Numbered from the stretch's first letter, positions 6,222 to 19,112 are shown. The stretch: DNA of 64,000 nt from Leifsonia xyli subsp. cynodontis DSM 46306 (GCF_000470775.1 NC_022438.1:1178001-1242000); one strand, 5' to 3'. Made by a program: numbers and translations. The notes: a model not told the origin generated them from the letters alone.

Positions 6222-8912
6222 GTGTCAGACTCCGAAAAGCCTACCCTTCTCGTGATCGACGGCCATTCACTGGCGTTCCGGGCCTTCTACGCCCTGCCGG
6301 TGGACAGCTTCGTCAATCGGGAGGGGCAGCACACGAATGCCATCCACGGCTTCATCGCGATGCTGATCAATCTGCTGCAGCAGCAGAAGCCGACCCACCT
6401 CGCGGTGGCGTTCGACGTCTCCCGCGCCTCGTTCCGCACGCGCGAATACCCCGAGTACAAGGGCACCCGTGGCGAGACCCCGCCCGAGTTCGCCGGCCAG
6501 GTTCCGCTCCTCGAAGAGGCTCTGCACGCGATGAACATCCAGACCATCGCCAAAGAGGACTACGAGGCCGACGACATCCTGGCCACCCTGGCGCGCCGCG
6601 GCGTCGAGGAGGGCTATCGCGTGCTCCTGGTCTCGGGCGACCGGGACACCATCCAGCTCGTCACCGACGAGGTCACGCTGCTCTACCCGAATGTCCGCGG
6701 CGTCTCCGAGCTGAAGGTCTACGATCCGGTCGCCGTGCGCGAGCGCTACGGCGTCGAGCCGCACCAGTACCCCGAGATCGCGGCGCTGGTCGGTGAGACC
6801 AGCGACAACCTGATCGGGATCGACAAGGTCGGCGAGAAGACCGCTGTCAAATGGGTGCAGCGGTACGGCACGGTCGAGAACATCGTCGCGCACGCCGGCG
6901 AGATCGCAGGCGTGGTCGGCCAGAACCTCCGCGACCAGCAGGAGAACGCCCTCCGCAACCGCCGCCTCAACAAGCTCCTGGACGATGTGGAGCTGCCCGT
7001 CGGCCCGTCGGCCCTCGCTCGGCGGCCCCTGGACGAGAACGCCGTGCGCGACATCTTCGCGCGCCTGCAGTTCAAAACGCTGCTCGACCGTTTGCTGAAG
7101 ACCGCCGCCGAGGACGGGATGCTCGAGGGAGCGGCCGCCCTCTCCGGCACCGGCGACGCGGGTGCGGCGACGACGGCCCCGCCTGTTCGTGTGTTCGTGG
7201 GCGAGGAGCTCGCGCACTGGCTGTCGGCGGCTTCCGCGGAGGGCGGGTCCGTCGCCGTCCAGCTGGAGGTCGGCCCGGCGGGGAAGCACGGTCCTTCGCT
7301 GGTCGGCTTCGGGCTCGCCACCGCCACCGCCACTGTCTACGTGCCCTGGGATGACGCGAGCCACGACGCCGCAGCGCTCACGGAGTGGCTCGCGAGCCCG
7401 GCCCGGAAGTGCTTCTTCCACGCCAAACCCCAGCTCAAGACCCTCCTCCGCGCCGGTTTCGCCGTGGACGGCCTCGCCTTCGACACTCGCATCGCCTCCT
7501 GGCTCGTGAAACCGGGATCGGCGCCGCAGTCACTCGCCGAGCAAGTGTGGGAGGTGCTTGGCGAGACGCTGCCGGTGTCCGACCCGAACCAGCTCGTCCC
7601 GCTCGCCGACGCGGTGAGCCCTGCGACCGAAGCCTGGTTCGTCCGGCGCGTCGCAGACGGCCAGGCCACTACCCTGGACGAGCGCACTCGCGCGGTTCTC
7701 GACGAGATCGAGCTGCCCCTGGTCGCCGTGCTCGCCGAGATGGAGCTGGACGGCGTCGCGATCGACGCGGCGGCGCTCACCCGCCTGCGCGATCGGCTGA
7801 CGGGCAAAGCCAGCGATCTCGCGGCCCGAGCGTACGCCGAGATCGGGCACGAGATCAACCTCGGCTCGCCCAAACAGCTCCAGCAGGTGCTGTTCGAGGA
7901 GCTCGGGATGCCGAAGACCCGCTCGATGAAGACCGGCTATTCGACGGACGCGGCCTCCCTCACCGATCTGCAGGAGAAAAGCCCGCACCCCTTCCTCGGC
8001 CTGCTTCTCCAGCATCGCGACGCCACCAAGCTGAAGCAGATCGTGGAGACGCTGGAGCGCTCGGTCACCGGCGACGGCCGCATCCACACCACGTACGATC
8101 AGACCGGCACCTCGACCGGTCGGATCTCCTCCAACGACCCGAATCTGCAGAACATCCCGATCCGCACCGAGGAAGGCCGCGAGATCCGCTCGTCGTTCGT
8201 CTCGGGCGGCGAGTACGAGACACTGCTGACGGCGGACTACTCGCAGATCGAGATGCGCATCATGGCGCACCTCTCGGAGGACCCTGGCCTCATCGAAGCG
8301 TTCAACGCCGGTGAAGACCTGCACCGCTTCGTCGGTTCCCGCGTTTTCGGGGTTCCGCCCGAGGAGGTCACCCCGCTCATGCGGACCAAGGTCAAAGCGA
8401 TGTCCTACGGCCTCGCCTACGGGCTCAGCGCTTTCGGGCTCTCCAAGCAGCTTCGCATCGAAACGTCCGAGGCGCGAGAGCTGATGACCGGCTACTTCGA
8501 GCGGTTCGGAGCCGTGCGCGACTACCTCCGCAACGTGGTCGAGCAGGCGCGCGTCGACGGCTTCACCGAGACGATCTTCGGCCGCCGCCGTCCGTTCGCC
8601 GATCTCACCTCGACCAACCGCGTTTTGCGTGAGAACGCCGAGCGTCAGGCCCTCAACGCGCCTATCCAAGGTTCGGCGGCCGACATCATGAAGCTCGCCA
8701 TGCTCGGGATCGCCGGCGACATGAGTGACCAGCGGCTCGGCTCGCGGATGCTCCTCCAAGTCCACGACGAGCTGATCTTCGAAGTCGCGCCGGGCGAAGG
8801 GGATGCTCTGGAAGCGATCGTCCGCGCCCGGATGGCCGGCGCCGCCGATCTCCATGTGCCCCTCGACGTCCAGATCGGGCGCGGCTCGACCTGGGACTCC
8901 GCCGCCCACTGA
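6222..8912 (+). CDS. polA: DNA polymerase I
   Basis: An 896-residue family A polymerase for Okazaki fragment processing and repair gap filling. Residues 1-300 are the 5'-3' exonuclease/flap domain (VIDGHSLAFRAFYALP; YEADDILATLA). The middle domain (about 320-490) lacks a proofreading Exo I motif: it reads VAVQLEVG where proofreading enzymes have D-x-E, as is known for actinobacterial PolA. The polymerase domain carries motif A (DYSQIE near 672), motif B (RTKVKAMSYGLAYG) and motif C (VHDE, 847-850). The GTG start is supported by a -10 hexamer six bases upstream. Confidence 0.97.
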   Translation: MSDSEKPTLLVIDGHSLAFRAFYALPVDSFVNREGQHTNAIHGFIAMLINLLQQQKPTHLAVAFDVSRASFRTREYPEYKGTRGETPPEFAGQVPLLEEALHAMNIQTIAKEDYEADDILATLARRGVEEGYRVLLVSGDRDTIQLVTDEVTLLYPNVRGVSELKVYDPVAVRERYGVEPHQYPEIAALVGETSDNLIGIDKVGEKTAVKWVQRYGTVENIVAHAGEIAGVVGQNLRDQQENALRNRRLNKLLDDVELPVGPSALARRPLDENAVRDIFARLQFKTLLDRLLKTAAEDGMLEGAAALSGTGDAGAATTAPPVRVFVGEELAHWLSAASAEGGSVAVQLEVGPAGKHGPSLVGFGLATATATVYVPWDDASHDAAALTEWLASPARKCFFHAKPQLKTLLRAGFAVDGLAFDTRIASWLVKPGSAPQSLAEQVWEVLGETLPVSDPNQLVPLADAVSPATEAWFVRRVADGQATTLDERTRAVLDEIELPLVAVLAEMELDGVAIDAAALTRLRDRLTGKASDLAARAYAEIGHEINLGSPKQLQQVLFEELGMPKTRSMKTGYSTDAASLTDLQEKSPHPFLGLLLQHRDATKLKQIVETLERSVTGDGRIHTTYDQTGTSTGRISSNDPNLQNIPIRTEEGREIRSSFVSGGEYETLLTADYSQIEMRIMAHLSEDPGLIEAFNAGEDLHRFVGSRVFGVPPEEVTPLMRTKVKAMSYGLAYGLSAFGLSKQLRIETSEARELMTGYFERFGAVRDYLRNVVEQARVDGFTETIFGRRRPFADLTSTNRVLRENAERQALNAPIQGSAADIMKLAMLGIAGDMSDQRLGSRMLLQVHDELIFEVAPGEGDALEAIVRARMAGAADLHVPLDVQIGRGSTWDSAAH

Positions 8913-8939
8913 GCCGCTCGCACTCGCCCGGCGGTCGTT

Positions 8940-8945
8940 TAGGCT
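8940..8945 (+). promoter_or_regulatory. Leaderless -10 box of the DUF885 gene
   Basis: TAGGCT, six bases, then ATG at 8952. It lies 27 bases after the polA stop, so the gene has its own promoter. Confidence 0.6.
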
Positions 8946-8951
8946 CGGAGC

Positions 8952-10625
8952 ATGACCAACGCAGACAAGCGCGAGCCCACGCCGGTCGACGCGATCGCGG
9001 AGGAGTGGGTCGACACCCAATTGGAGCTGTTCCCCGAGTATCACGTCTGGCTCGGCCAGTCTGGCCGCGAGGGCGAATACGGCGACTACTCACCCGCCGG
9101 AGCGGAGCGGGCCACCGCGAAGGTCAAGGAGACTCTCGCCCGCATCCAGGCCGCGGAGCCCGTCGACGAGGTCGACCGGATCACCAAGCTCGATCTGACC
9201 CGCGACCTGCAACTGCGGATCGAGAAGAACGAGGCGGGCTTCGCTCAGCGCGACCTCAACGTCATCGCGTCGCCGGCTCAGGAGCTGCGCGACATCTTCG
9301 ATCTCGTGCCGACGGAAACCGAGGAGGACTGGGCCAGCGTCGCCAAGCGCTTGCACAATCTGCCGGCGGCGATGGACGGCTACATCCAGACCCTCCGCAG
9401 CGGGATCGCCGCGGGCAATGTCCCGGCCATCCGCCAGGTGCGCGAGGTTCTGACCCAGGCCAACAAACAGGTCGCGACCAGCGGATTCTTCTTCGCGTTC
9501 ACCGGCGCGGCGAAGGCCGGCGACGCGGAGCTCCCCGCATCGCTGAAGGCCGAGCTGGCCGCCGGTGCGGAGGAGTCCGCCGCCGCTTACGCCGCTCTGT
9601 GCTCCTTCCTCCGCGATGAGCTCGCCCCGCACGCCCCGGAGAAGGACGCCGTGGGCCGCGAACTCTACGCGCTCGCATCCCGCGACTTCCTGGGAGCGAC
9701 GGTCGACCTCGACGAGACCTACGAGTGGGGCATCGAGGAGCTCGCGCGCATGGTGGCCGAGCAAGAGTCCATTGCGAACGAGATCAAGCCTGGCGCGTCC
9801 GTGCTCGAGGCGATCGCCTTCCTCGACGGCGATGCGAGCCGCAAGCTGCACGGCACGGACGCGCTCCGGACGTGGATGCAGGAGACCAGCGACCGCGCGA
9901 TCGAGGAGCTCGGCTCGTCCCACTTCGACATCCCGGCGGAGATCCGCCGTCTCGAGTGCATGATCGCCCCCACGCAGGAGGGCGGGATCTACTACACCGG
10001 CCCGAGCGACGATTTCGCGCGCGCTGGGCGGATGTGGTGGAGCGTCCCCGAGGGCGTCACCGAGTTCGACACCTGGCGCGAGCTGACGACCGTCTACCAC
10101 GAGGGCGTTCCTGGCCACCACCTCCAGATCGCCCAGGCGACCTGGAACAAGGCGCAGCTGAACTCCTGGCGCCGCATCGCGGGAACCTCCGGTCACGCCG
10201 AGGGGTGGGCGCTGTACGCGGAACGCCTCATGGAGCAGCTCGGCTACCTCGACGACCCGGCCGACCGGCTCGGGATGCTCGACGGCCAGCGGATGCGCGC
10301 CGCCCGCGTCGTGCTCGACATCGGCGTCCACCTCGAGAAGCAGCTCCCGGACGGCTCCCGTGCCTGGACCGGCGAGGACGCGTTCGCGTTCCTCGGCCGG
10401 AATGTGAACATGAACGCGGGGTTTGTGCGCTTCGAGGTGAACCGCTACCTCGGCTGGCCGGGTCAGGCGCCGTCGTACAAGATCGGTCAGCGCATCTGGG
10501 AGCAGCTGCGCGACGAGTGTGCCCGCCGCGACGGCGCCGCGTTCGACATCAAGGCGTTCCACAAGAAGGCACTGGACATCGGCGGCGTCGGCCTGGACAC
10601 GCTGACCTCGGCACTCCTGGATTGA
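8952..10625 (+). CDS. DUF885 family protein (putative metalloprotease)
   Basis: A 557-residue soluble protein of the DUF885 family, whose members resemble zinc metallopeptidases and carboxypeptidases. The metal-site motif is visible as YHEGVPGHHLQIAQ (about 382-394), followed by the downstream Glu-rich helix GHAEGWALYAERLMEQLG. The length matches the family. There is no signal peptide. Function in vivo is not established; peptide hydrolysis is inferred from the motif. It sits between polA and rpsA as a single gene with its own promoter. Confidence 0.85.
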   Translation: MTNADKREPTPVDAIAEEWVDTQLELFPEYHVWLGQSGREGEYGDYSPAGAERATAKVKETLARIQAAEPVDEVDRITKLDLTRDLQLRIEKNEAGFAQRDLNVIASPAQELRDIFDLVPTETEEDWASVAKRLHNLPAAMDGYIQTLRSGIAAGNVPAIRQVREVLTQANKQVATSGFFFAFTGAAKAGDAELPASLKAELAAGAEESAAAYAALCSFLRDELAPHAPEKDAVGRELYALASRDFLGATVDLDETYEWGIEELARMVAEQESIANEIKPGASVLEAIAFLDGDASRKLHGTDALRTWMQETSDRAIEELGSSHFDIPAEIRRLECMIAPTQEGGIYYTGPSDDFARAGRMWWSVPEGVTEFDTWRELTTVYHEGVPGHHLQIAQATWNKAQLNSWRRIAGTSGHAEGWALYAERLMEQLGYLDDPADRLGMLDGQRMRAARVVLDIGVHLEKQLPDGSRAWTGEDAFAFLGRNVNMNAGFVRFEVNRYLGWPGQAPSYKIGQRIWEQLRDECARRDGAAFDIKAFHKKALDIGGVGLDTLTSALLD

Positions 10626-10747
10626 CGCTTCCGGGGCGACCTCGCTGTTCCGCGCTCGGGGCGGGCGCCAGCGCTTCGGCGGGGCACGCCTGCGCGACGT
10701 GCTCCCCGAGCGGGAACCGGCGCTCCGTGACCTCGCGGGTGCCCAGC

Positions 10748-10777
10748 TTGCCGCATCCTGCGCCGCCTGGGTAGACT
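10748..10777 (+). promoter_or_regulatory. Promoter of rpsA
   Basis: A -35-like TTGCCG (10748-10753) and a -10 TAGACT (10772-10777) are separated by 18 bases. The transcript would carry a leader of about 100 nt before the ATG at 10881, with a ribosome site TGGAG just upstream of the start. The leader contains a small CACACAGTGTG palindrome. This gene is therefore not leaderless, unlike its neighbours. Confidence 0.55.
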
Positions 10778-10880
10778 GGATTGTCACTCATGTGACCTTT
10801 CTATCCGCCGCCGTTCGCGGAAGACCACACAGTGTGTTCGCGTCCGGCCCGAATTCTGTCCATTATGGAGCATTCACTAC

Positions 10881-12323
10881 ATGACAACCGCAACGACCGA
10901 CAAGGCGCCGAAGCAGGTCGCCGTCAACGACATCGGGTCCGCCGAGGACTTTCTTGCCGCGGTCGAAAAGACACTGAAGTTCTTCAACGACGGCGACCTC
11001 ATCGAGGGCACCGTCGTCAAGATCGACCGGGACGAGGTGCTCCTCGACGTCGGTTACAAGACCGAGGGCGTCATCCCCTCGCGTGAGCTTTCCATCAAGC
11101 ATGACATCGACCCCACCGAGGTCGTCGACGTTGGCGACACCGTCGAGGCGCTCGTTCTCCAGAAAGAGGACAAAGAAGGCCGCCTCATCCTGTCCAAGAA
11201 GCGCGCGCAGTACGAGCGCGCGTGGGGCGATGTGGAGAAGATCAAGGAGGCCGACGGCGTTGTCACCGGCACCGTGATCGAGGTCGTCAAGGGCGGGCTC
11301 ATCGTCGACATCGGCCTGCGCGGCTTCCTGCCGGCGTCGCTCATAGAGCTGCGCCGCGTCCGCGATCTGACTCCGTACCTGGGCCAGGAGATCGAGGCCA
11401 AGATCCTCGAACTCGACAAGAACCGCAACAACGTGGTCCTGTCGCGTCGGGTTCTGCTCGAGCAGACCCAGTCCGAGTCGCGCACCACGTTCCTCAACAA
11501 CCTGCACAAGGGTCAGGTCCGCAAGGGCGTCGTCTCCTCGATCGTCAACTTCGGCGCGTTCGTCGACCTGGGCGGCGTGGACGGGCTCGTACACGTCTCC
11601 GAGCTGTCCTGGAAGCACATCGAGCACGCCTCCGAGGTCGTCGAGGTCGGCCAGGAGGTCACCGTCGAGATCCTCGAGGTCGACCTGGACCGCGAGCGCG
11701 TCTCGCTGTCCCTGAAAGCGACTCAAGAAGACCCGTGGCAGGTCTTCGCCCGCACCCACGCGATCGGTCAGGTCGCACCGGGCAAGGTCACCAAGCTGGT
11801 TCCGTTCGGCGCCTTCGTCCGCGTCGCGGACGGCATCGAAGGTCTGGTCCACATCTCGGAGCTCTCCGGCAAGCACGTCGAACTCGCCGAGCAGGTCGTG
11901 TCGGTCGGCGAAGAGGTCTTCGTCAAGGTCATCGACATCGACCTGGAGCGCCGCCGCATCTCGCTCAGCCTCAAGCAGGCGAACGAGGGCGTCGACCCCG
12001 AAGGCGCCGAGTTCGACCCGGCCCTCTACGGCATGGTCACCGAGTACGACGAGCAGGGGAACTACAAGTACCCCGATGGCTTTGACGCGGAGACCAACGA
12101 GTGGAAAGACGGGTTCGACACCCAGCGCGAGGAGTGGGAGCAGCAGTACGCCGCGGCCCAGGCTCGCTGGGAGGCGCACAAGCGCCAGGTGGCGAAGGGG
12201 CTCGAAGAGGCCTCAGCCGACGCCGGCAGCGCCTCCTACTCGAGCGAGACCGGTGCCGGTGGCACCCTCGCCGACGACGAGTCCCTCGCGGCTCTGCGCG
12301 AGAAGCTCAGCTCCAGCAACTGA
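10881..12323 (+). CDS. rpsA: 30S ribosomal protein S1
   Basis: A 480-residue bS1 protein that binds mRNA on the small subunit. Four S1 OB-fold repeats are visible at roughly 36-105, 123-188, 209-277 and 294-363, each with the G-x-V-x-x-x-x-x-x-G-x-x-V/I-x-x pattern (GDLIEGTVVKI, ADGVVTGTVIEV, KGQVRKGVVSSI, IGQVAPGKVTKL). The C-terminal 110 residues are acidic and low complexity, ending in a Ser-rich tail, as in actinobacteria. Four repeats rather than six is usual for this phylum. The genomic position before coaE is conserved. Confidence 0.97.
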   Translation: MTTATTDKAPKQVAVNDIGSAEDFLAAVEKTLKFFNDGDLIEGTVVKIDRDEVLLDVGYKTEGVIPSRELSIKHDIDPTEVVDVGDTVEALVLQKEDKEGRLILSKKRAQYERAWGDVEKIKEADGVVTGTVIEVVKGGLIVDIGLRGFLPASLIELRRVRDLTPYLGQEIEAKILELDKNRNNVVLSRRVLLEQTQSESRTTFLNNLHKGQVRKGVVSSIVNFGAFVDLGGVDGLVHVSELSWKHIEHASEVVEVGQEVTVEILEVDLDRERVSLSLKATQEDPWQVFARTHAIGQVAPGKVTKLVPFGAFVRVADGIEGLVHISELSGKHVELAEQVVSVGEEVFVKVIDIDLERRRISLSLKQANEGVDPEGAEFDPALYGMVTEYDEQGNYKYPDGFDAETNEWKDGFDTQREEWEQQYAAAQARWEAHKRQVAKGLEEASADAGSASYSSETGAGGTLADDESLAALREKLSSSN

Positions 12324-12374
12324 GTACGTCTCTCGCCGTGGGCGGGCGGGCGGTGTGTCCTCTGCCTCGCCGCG

Positions 12375-12380
12375 TAGGCT
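12375..12380 (+). promoter_or_regulatory. Leaderless -10 box of coaE
   Basis: TAGGCT, six bases (GGCGGG), then the GTG start at 12387. Confidence 0.6.
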
Positions 12381-12386
12381 GGCGGG

Positions 12387-12983
12387 GTGCAGCTGATCGG
12401 ACTCACGGGCGGGATCGCCTCTGGAAAATCGACCATCGCCTCCCGTCTCGCCGAACTCGGCGCTGTCGTGGTGGACGCCGACCGCATCGCCCGCGAGATC
12501 GTGGAGCCCGGAACCCCTGCTCTCGCCGAGATCCGCCGTGCGTTCGGGGACGGGGTGATCGCCCCCGATGGCGGCCTCGACCGGCCCGCGCTGGGCTCGA
12601 TCGTGTTCGGCGACCCGGCGGCGTTGCAGATTCTCAACGGCATCACGCACCCCGCCGTGCTGCGCGAATCCACGGCGCGCTTCGAGGCCGCCGCCGCGGC
12701 CGATCCCGACGCCATCGTGGTGTACGACGTGCCGCTGCTGGTCGAGTCGGCCAACCGGTACCCGTTCGATCTCGTCGTGGTGGCCCACGCCGATGCCGCC
12801 ACGCGCGCGCGCCGCCTGGTCGAGCTGCGGGGGATGGACGCCGCCGAGGCCGAACGCCGGATCGGCTCGCAGGCCTCCGATGCGGAGCGTCTGTCCGCGG
12901 CTGACCATGTGATCCACACGGGTGGGACGCTGGAGGAGACCCGACGGCAGGTCGACGCCCTGTGGGGGCGCCTGCGCGGCTGA
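12387..12983 (+). CDS. coaE: Dephospho-CoA kinase
   Basis: A 198-residue P-loop kinase that phosphorylates the 3'-hydroxyl of dephospho-CoA, the last step of coenzyme A synthesis. The Walker A motif GGIASGKST lies at about 8-16, and the substrate motif VVVDADRIAREIVEPG follows. The length is that of the stand-alone enzyme; some actinobacteria, such as mycobacteria, fuse a GrpB-like domain to it, which is absent here. The GTG start is set by the -10 box six bases upstream. Confidence 0.95.
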   Translation: MQLIGLTGGIASGKSTIASRLAELGAVVVDADRIAREIVEPGTPALAEIRRAFGDGVIAPDGGLDRPALGSIVFGDPAALQILNGITHPAVLRESTARFEAAAAADPDAIVVYDVPLLVESANRYPFDLVVVAHADAATRARRLVELRGMDAAEAERRIGSQASDAERLSAADHVIHTGGTLEETRRQVDALWGRLRG

Positions 12984-13048
12984 GGCGGTCGCGCACGGCG
13001 CCCGTTCCGCTCTGAGCGCACGGTGGCCGCGATGTCGGCGGTCCTTCC

Positions 13049-13054
13049 TAGACT
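13049..13054 (+). promoter_or_regulatory. Leaderless -10 box of uvrB
   Basis: TAGACT, six bases (GGGATC), then ATG at 13061. No SOS box is visible in the 75 bp upstream. Confidence 0.6.
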
Positions 13055-13060
13055 GGGATC

Positions 13061-15127
13061 ATGGAACCCACCCGTGTCGTCCGTCCGTTCGAGGTCGTCA
13101 GCGAGTATCAGCCGAGCGGCGATCAGCCACAGGCGATCGCAGAGCTCGCGGGCCGTATCACCGCGGGGGAGACGGACGTGGTGCTGCTGGGGGCCACCGG
13201 CACCGGCAAATCGGCGACGACGGCGTGGCTCGTGGAGGCGGTGCAGCGGCCGACCCTCGTGCTCGCCCACAACAAGACGCTCGCCGCTCAGCTCGCGAAC
13301 GAGTTCCGCGAGCTGCTGCCGAACAACGCCGTCGAGTATTTCGTGTCGTACTACGACTACTACCAGCCCGAGGCGTATGTCCCGCAGACGGACACCTTCA
13401 TCGAGAAGGACTCCTCGATCAACGCGGAGGTGGAGCGGCTGCGGCACTCCACCACCAACTCGCTGCTGAGCCGCCGGGATGTCGTGGTGGTCTCCACCGT
13501 CTCCTGCATCTACGGCCTCGGCGCGGCGGAGGAATACCTCGAGGCGATGGTCGCTCTGCAGGTGGGTCAGAACGTCGGCCGCGATCAGCTCATCCGCCGG
13601 TTCGTCGCTATGCAGTACGAGCGCAACGACGTCGATTTCTCGCGGGGGAAGTTCCGTGTGCGCGGCGACACGATCGAGATCATCCCGGTCTACGAGGAGC
13701 ACGCTGTGCGCATCGAGCTGTTCGGAGACGAGATCGAGGCGCTCTACTCGCTGCACCCGCTCACCGGCGAGGTCCTGGCCCGGATGGATGCCGTGTCCGT
13801 GTTCCCGGCGACCCACTACGCCGCGAGTCCCGCGACCATGCAGCGAGCGATCGGCACCATTCAGACCGAACTGCACGACCGTCTGGTGGAGCTGGAGCGC
13901 GAGGGCAAGCTGCTGGAGGCGCAGCGCCTCCGGATGCGCACCCAGTTCGACCTCGAGATGATGGAGCAGATCGGTTTCTGCTCGGGCATCGAGAACTACT
14001 CGCGCCACATCGACGGCCGTGCGCCGGGGGAGGCCCCGCACTGCCTCCTGGACTACTTCCCCGACGACTTCCTCGTCGTGATCGATGAGTCGCACGTCAC
14101 CGTTCCGCAGATCGGCGCGATGTACGAGGGCGACGCTTCCCGCAAGCGCACACTCGTGGAGCACGGCTTCCGGCTTCCGAGCGCGATGGACAACCGGCCG
14201 CTGCGCTGGAACGAGTTCAAGGAGCGCGTCGGGCAGACCGTCTACCTCTCGGCCACCCCCGGCCAGTACGAGCTGGGCATCGCCGACGGCGTCGTGGAGC
14301 AGATCATCCGTCCGACCGGGCTGGTCGACCCGCAGATCGTCGTCAAGCCGACCAAGGGACAGATCGACGATCTGCTCGAAGCGATCCGGGCGCGGGCGGA
14401 GCGCGACGAGCGCGTGCTCGTCACCACGCTGACGAAGAAGATGACCGAGGAGCTCACCGACTTCCTCGCCGAGGCCGGGGTCAAGGTCCGCTACTTGCAC
14501 GCGGACGTCGACACGCTCCGCCGGGTCGAGCTCCTCACCGAACTGCGCTCGGGTGTGTTCGACGTCCTCGTCGGCATCAACCTCCTGCGCGAGGGACTCG
14601 ACCTGCCGGAGGTGTCGCTCGTCGCGATCCTGGACGCGGACAAAGAGGGCTTCCTCCGCTCGTCGACGTCGCTCATCCAGACCATCGGCCGCGCCGCCCG
14701 GAACGTCTCCGGTGAGGTCCACATGTATGCCGACGTTCTCACCGACTCGATGAAGAAGGCCATCGAAGAGACCAGCCGCCGTCGCGACCTGCAGGTGGAG
14801 TACAACCGCGTCAACGGCATCGACCCCCAACCGCTCCGCAAACGCATCGCCGACATCACCGACATCCTCGCCCGCGAGGAGGCCGACACCGCCTCGATCC
14901 TCGCCGGACGGGACCAGAAGCGGAAGAGCCCCACCCCCTCTCTCCGGTCTGGCGGGATCGCGGCGCAGGGTGCGGCCGAACTCGAGTCGCTGATCGCCGA
15001 CCTCAACGCTCAGATGCTCGCCGCCGCGGGCGAGCTGAAGTTCGAGCTGGCGGCGCGACTGCGCGATGAACTGTCGGACCTCAAGCGCGACCTGCGGCAG
15101 ATGGAGAAGGCCGGCCACCTGGGCTGA
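13061..15127 (+). CDS. uvrB: UvrABC system helicase subunit UvrB
   Basis: A 688-residue damage-verifying subunit of nucleotide-excision repair. It has Walker A at 44-51 (GATGTGKS), the aromatic beta-hairpin [12 protein letters not shown] (about 108-119) that inserts at the lesion, the helicase motif [12 protein letters not shown], motif [11 protein letters not shown], and a C-terminal UVR domain ([13 protein letters not shown]... AARLRDEL) that contacts UvrC. It is full length and intact. It lies 3' of coaE and 1 kb before uvrA, separated by a decayed patch on the other strand. Confidence 0.97.
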   Translation: MEPTRVVRPFEVVSEYQPSGDQPQAIAELAGRITAGETDVVLLGATGTGKSATTAWLVEAVQRPTLVLAHNKTLAAQLANEFRELLPNNAVEYFVSYYDYYQPEAYVPQTDTFIEKDSSINAEVERLRHSTTNSLLSRRDVVVVSTVSCIYGLGAAEEYLEAMVALQVGQNVGRDQLIRRFVAMQYERNDVDFSRGKFRVRGDTIEIIPVYEEHAVRIELFGDEIEALYSLHPLTGEVLARMDAVSVFPATHYAASPATMQRAIGTIQTELHDRLVELEREGKLLEAQRLRMRTQFDLEMMEQIGFCSGIENYSRHIDGRAPGEAPHCLLDYFPDDFLVVIDESHVTVPQIGAMYEGDASRKRTLVEHGFRLPSAMDNRPLRWNEFKERVGQTVYLSATPGQYELGIADGVVEQIIRPTGLVDPQIVVKPTKGQIDDLLEAIRARAERDERVLVTTLTKKMTEELTDFLAEAGVKVRYLHADVDTLRRVELLTELRSGVFDVLVGINLLREGLDLPEVSLVAILDADKEGFLRSSTSLIQTIGRAARNVSGEVHMYADVLTDSMKKAIEETSRRRDLQVEYNRVNGIDPQPLRKRIADITDILAREEADTASILAGRDQKRKSPTPSLRSGGIAAQGAAELESLIADLNAQMLAAAGELKFELAARLRDELSDLKRDLRQMEKAGHLG

Positions 15128-15340
15128 CTCCGCCACGGTCACCGCGTGGCGCGCGACGGCCGACTGACGCCGAGGGGGTCGACGGTTGCCGGCACTGTGC
15201 CATCGTCGAGGATGCAGGGTCGCGACATCCTCGGTCGATCCCGGCCCATCCCGGCCGCGGAGCGGCGAATCTCCTTCGCCGAGGCTCGATCAGGCTGGGC
15301 CGCACGCTTTCAGCAGCGGTCCGAACCCCGTATCGCGCGG

Positions 15341-15623
15341 CTATCGCTCGGTTTCGGTGTCGAGGTGCGCGAAGGGGCGGTCGTGGAGGTGGCGCATATC
15401 GCATGATGAGGCCGGCTGCGATGAGGGCGCAGCCGAGGGGGATCGCGATGAATCGGATGGCGCTGGTCAGAATGCTGATGACGCCGAACAGGGCCTGTCC
15501 GGAGGGCTCGTTGAAGATGACCATGTTCGAGATGATGTCGCCACTGAGGATGAGGATGACCGCGCCGACGGACGTGATGACGATCCCGGCCTGGAGGGTG
15601 TGTTTCGGGGTCCGCTGAGTCAT
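15341..15623 (-). pseudogene. Small two-helix membrane protein with damaged C-terminus
   Basis: The frame starts at ATG 15623 (MTQRTPKHTLQAGIVI) and shows two membrane segments (VITSVGAVILILSG and AIPLGCALIAAGLIM). After LIMRY the frame stays open and runs on to 15081, antisense to the end of uvrB. A second frame offers a natural ending, MRHLHDRPFAHLDTETER, with its stop at 15341. The bases at the switch, ATGCGATATGCG, look like a short duplication of ATGCG, so a 7-nt insertion is likely. The start overlaps the stop of the upstream fragment (ATGA). The family is not recognised. Confidence 0.45.
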
Positions 15624-15910
15624 TCGTGGTCTCCTCGTTCGTGTGTCGATCCGTATATCCTCGCGCAGTATTCTCGGATCACGCGGGCGTGGGCGGTGAC
15701 CATCGCATCGAAGGTCTCCGCCGAGACCCTCTCGGCTTTCAACTCGTCTCCCACGCGTTGGACGATGCCGAGGATGCCCGGGTACGCGTTCCGGCTCCCC
15801 TCGGTGAGAGCGGGACCTCGGCGGGTTCGAACACGGAGGCGTGGATCGCGCTGGTGACATAAGCGCTGCACATTCCCAGTGCCTCGTGCTCCGGGCTCAG
15901 AGAGAGACAC
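15620..15910 (-). pseudogene. Frameshifted hypothetical gene fragment
   Basis: Two minus-strand frames give protein-like sequence that join near 15815. The upstream frame reads SPEHEALGMCSAYVTSAIHASVF; the downstream frame reads LTEGSRNAYPGILGIVQRV, then AETFDAMVTAHARVIREYC, and ends GDHE at 15620. Neither alone has a good start with a ribosome site. The end overlaps the next gene by ATGA, as in an operon. I do not recognise the protein. It appears to be the decayed first gene of a two-gene unit with the membrane protein downstream. Confidence 0.45.
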
Positions 15911-16084
15911 GGTCGCCGTCGCCTGTTGTGACCGATACGCCCGTCCGGTTCTCGGGCAGAGGAGTCCGATGGCGGCGCAGAGCGCCGATCGGAGGCGTCG
16001 GTGATCGTCTCTGGCCGGCCGGGGAGAGAATGTCGGAGGTTGCCCGTACGCTCGCCCTGTCATCACAGCGTGCGCCGAACCCGA
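15911..16084. other. Degenerate intergenic stretch before uvrA
   Basis: No intact gene is seen. On the minus strand a frame between 15897 and 16133 reads [19 protein letters not shown], which looks protein-like, but it has no convincing start and breaks soon after. It may be a further remnant of the decayed unit at 15.3-15.9 kb. Confidence 0.35.
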
Positions 16085-16105
16085 TAGGATCGAACAAAAC
16101 TTCGA
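16085..16105 (+). promoter_or_regulatory. uvrA -10 region with LexA (SOS) box
   Basis: TAGGAT (16085-16090) is a -10-like hexamer. Overlapping it, 16090-16105 reads TCGAAC-AAAA-CTTCGA, one base from the palindromic actinobacterial SOS box TCGAAC-N4-GTTCGA. LexA bound here would cover the promoter. The transcript would have a leader of about 95 nt before uvrA. Confidence 0.6.
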
Positions 16106-16195
16106 ACGGTCTGCCGGGCTCGAGCAGCTGCACGTGGGTGCGCGCTGGGCGAACAACGGTCGCAGTCCCAGGGGAATAAGCGGAGAATGGAACGA

Positions 16196-19102
<2,907 letters not shown>

Positions 19103-19112
19103 GACTCCCGCC

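Noticed and set aside
12236..15142. Minus-strand open frame of about 970 codons opposite coaE and uvrB
   Set aside because: It shows composition typical of antisense shadows (rich in Arg, Gly, Asp, His) and no domain; both plus-strand genes are certain.
15826..15842. GGGTTCGAACAC, a second T-arm-like sequence
   Set aside because: It lies in the decayed coding patch and no tRNA cloverleaf fits.
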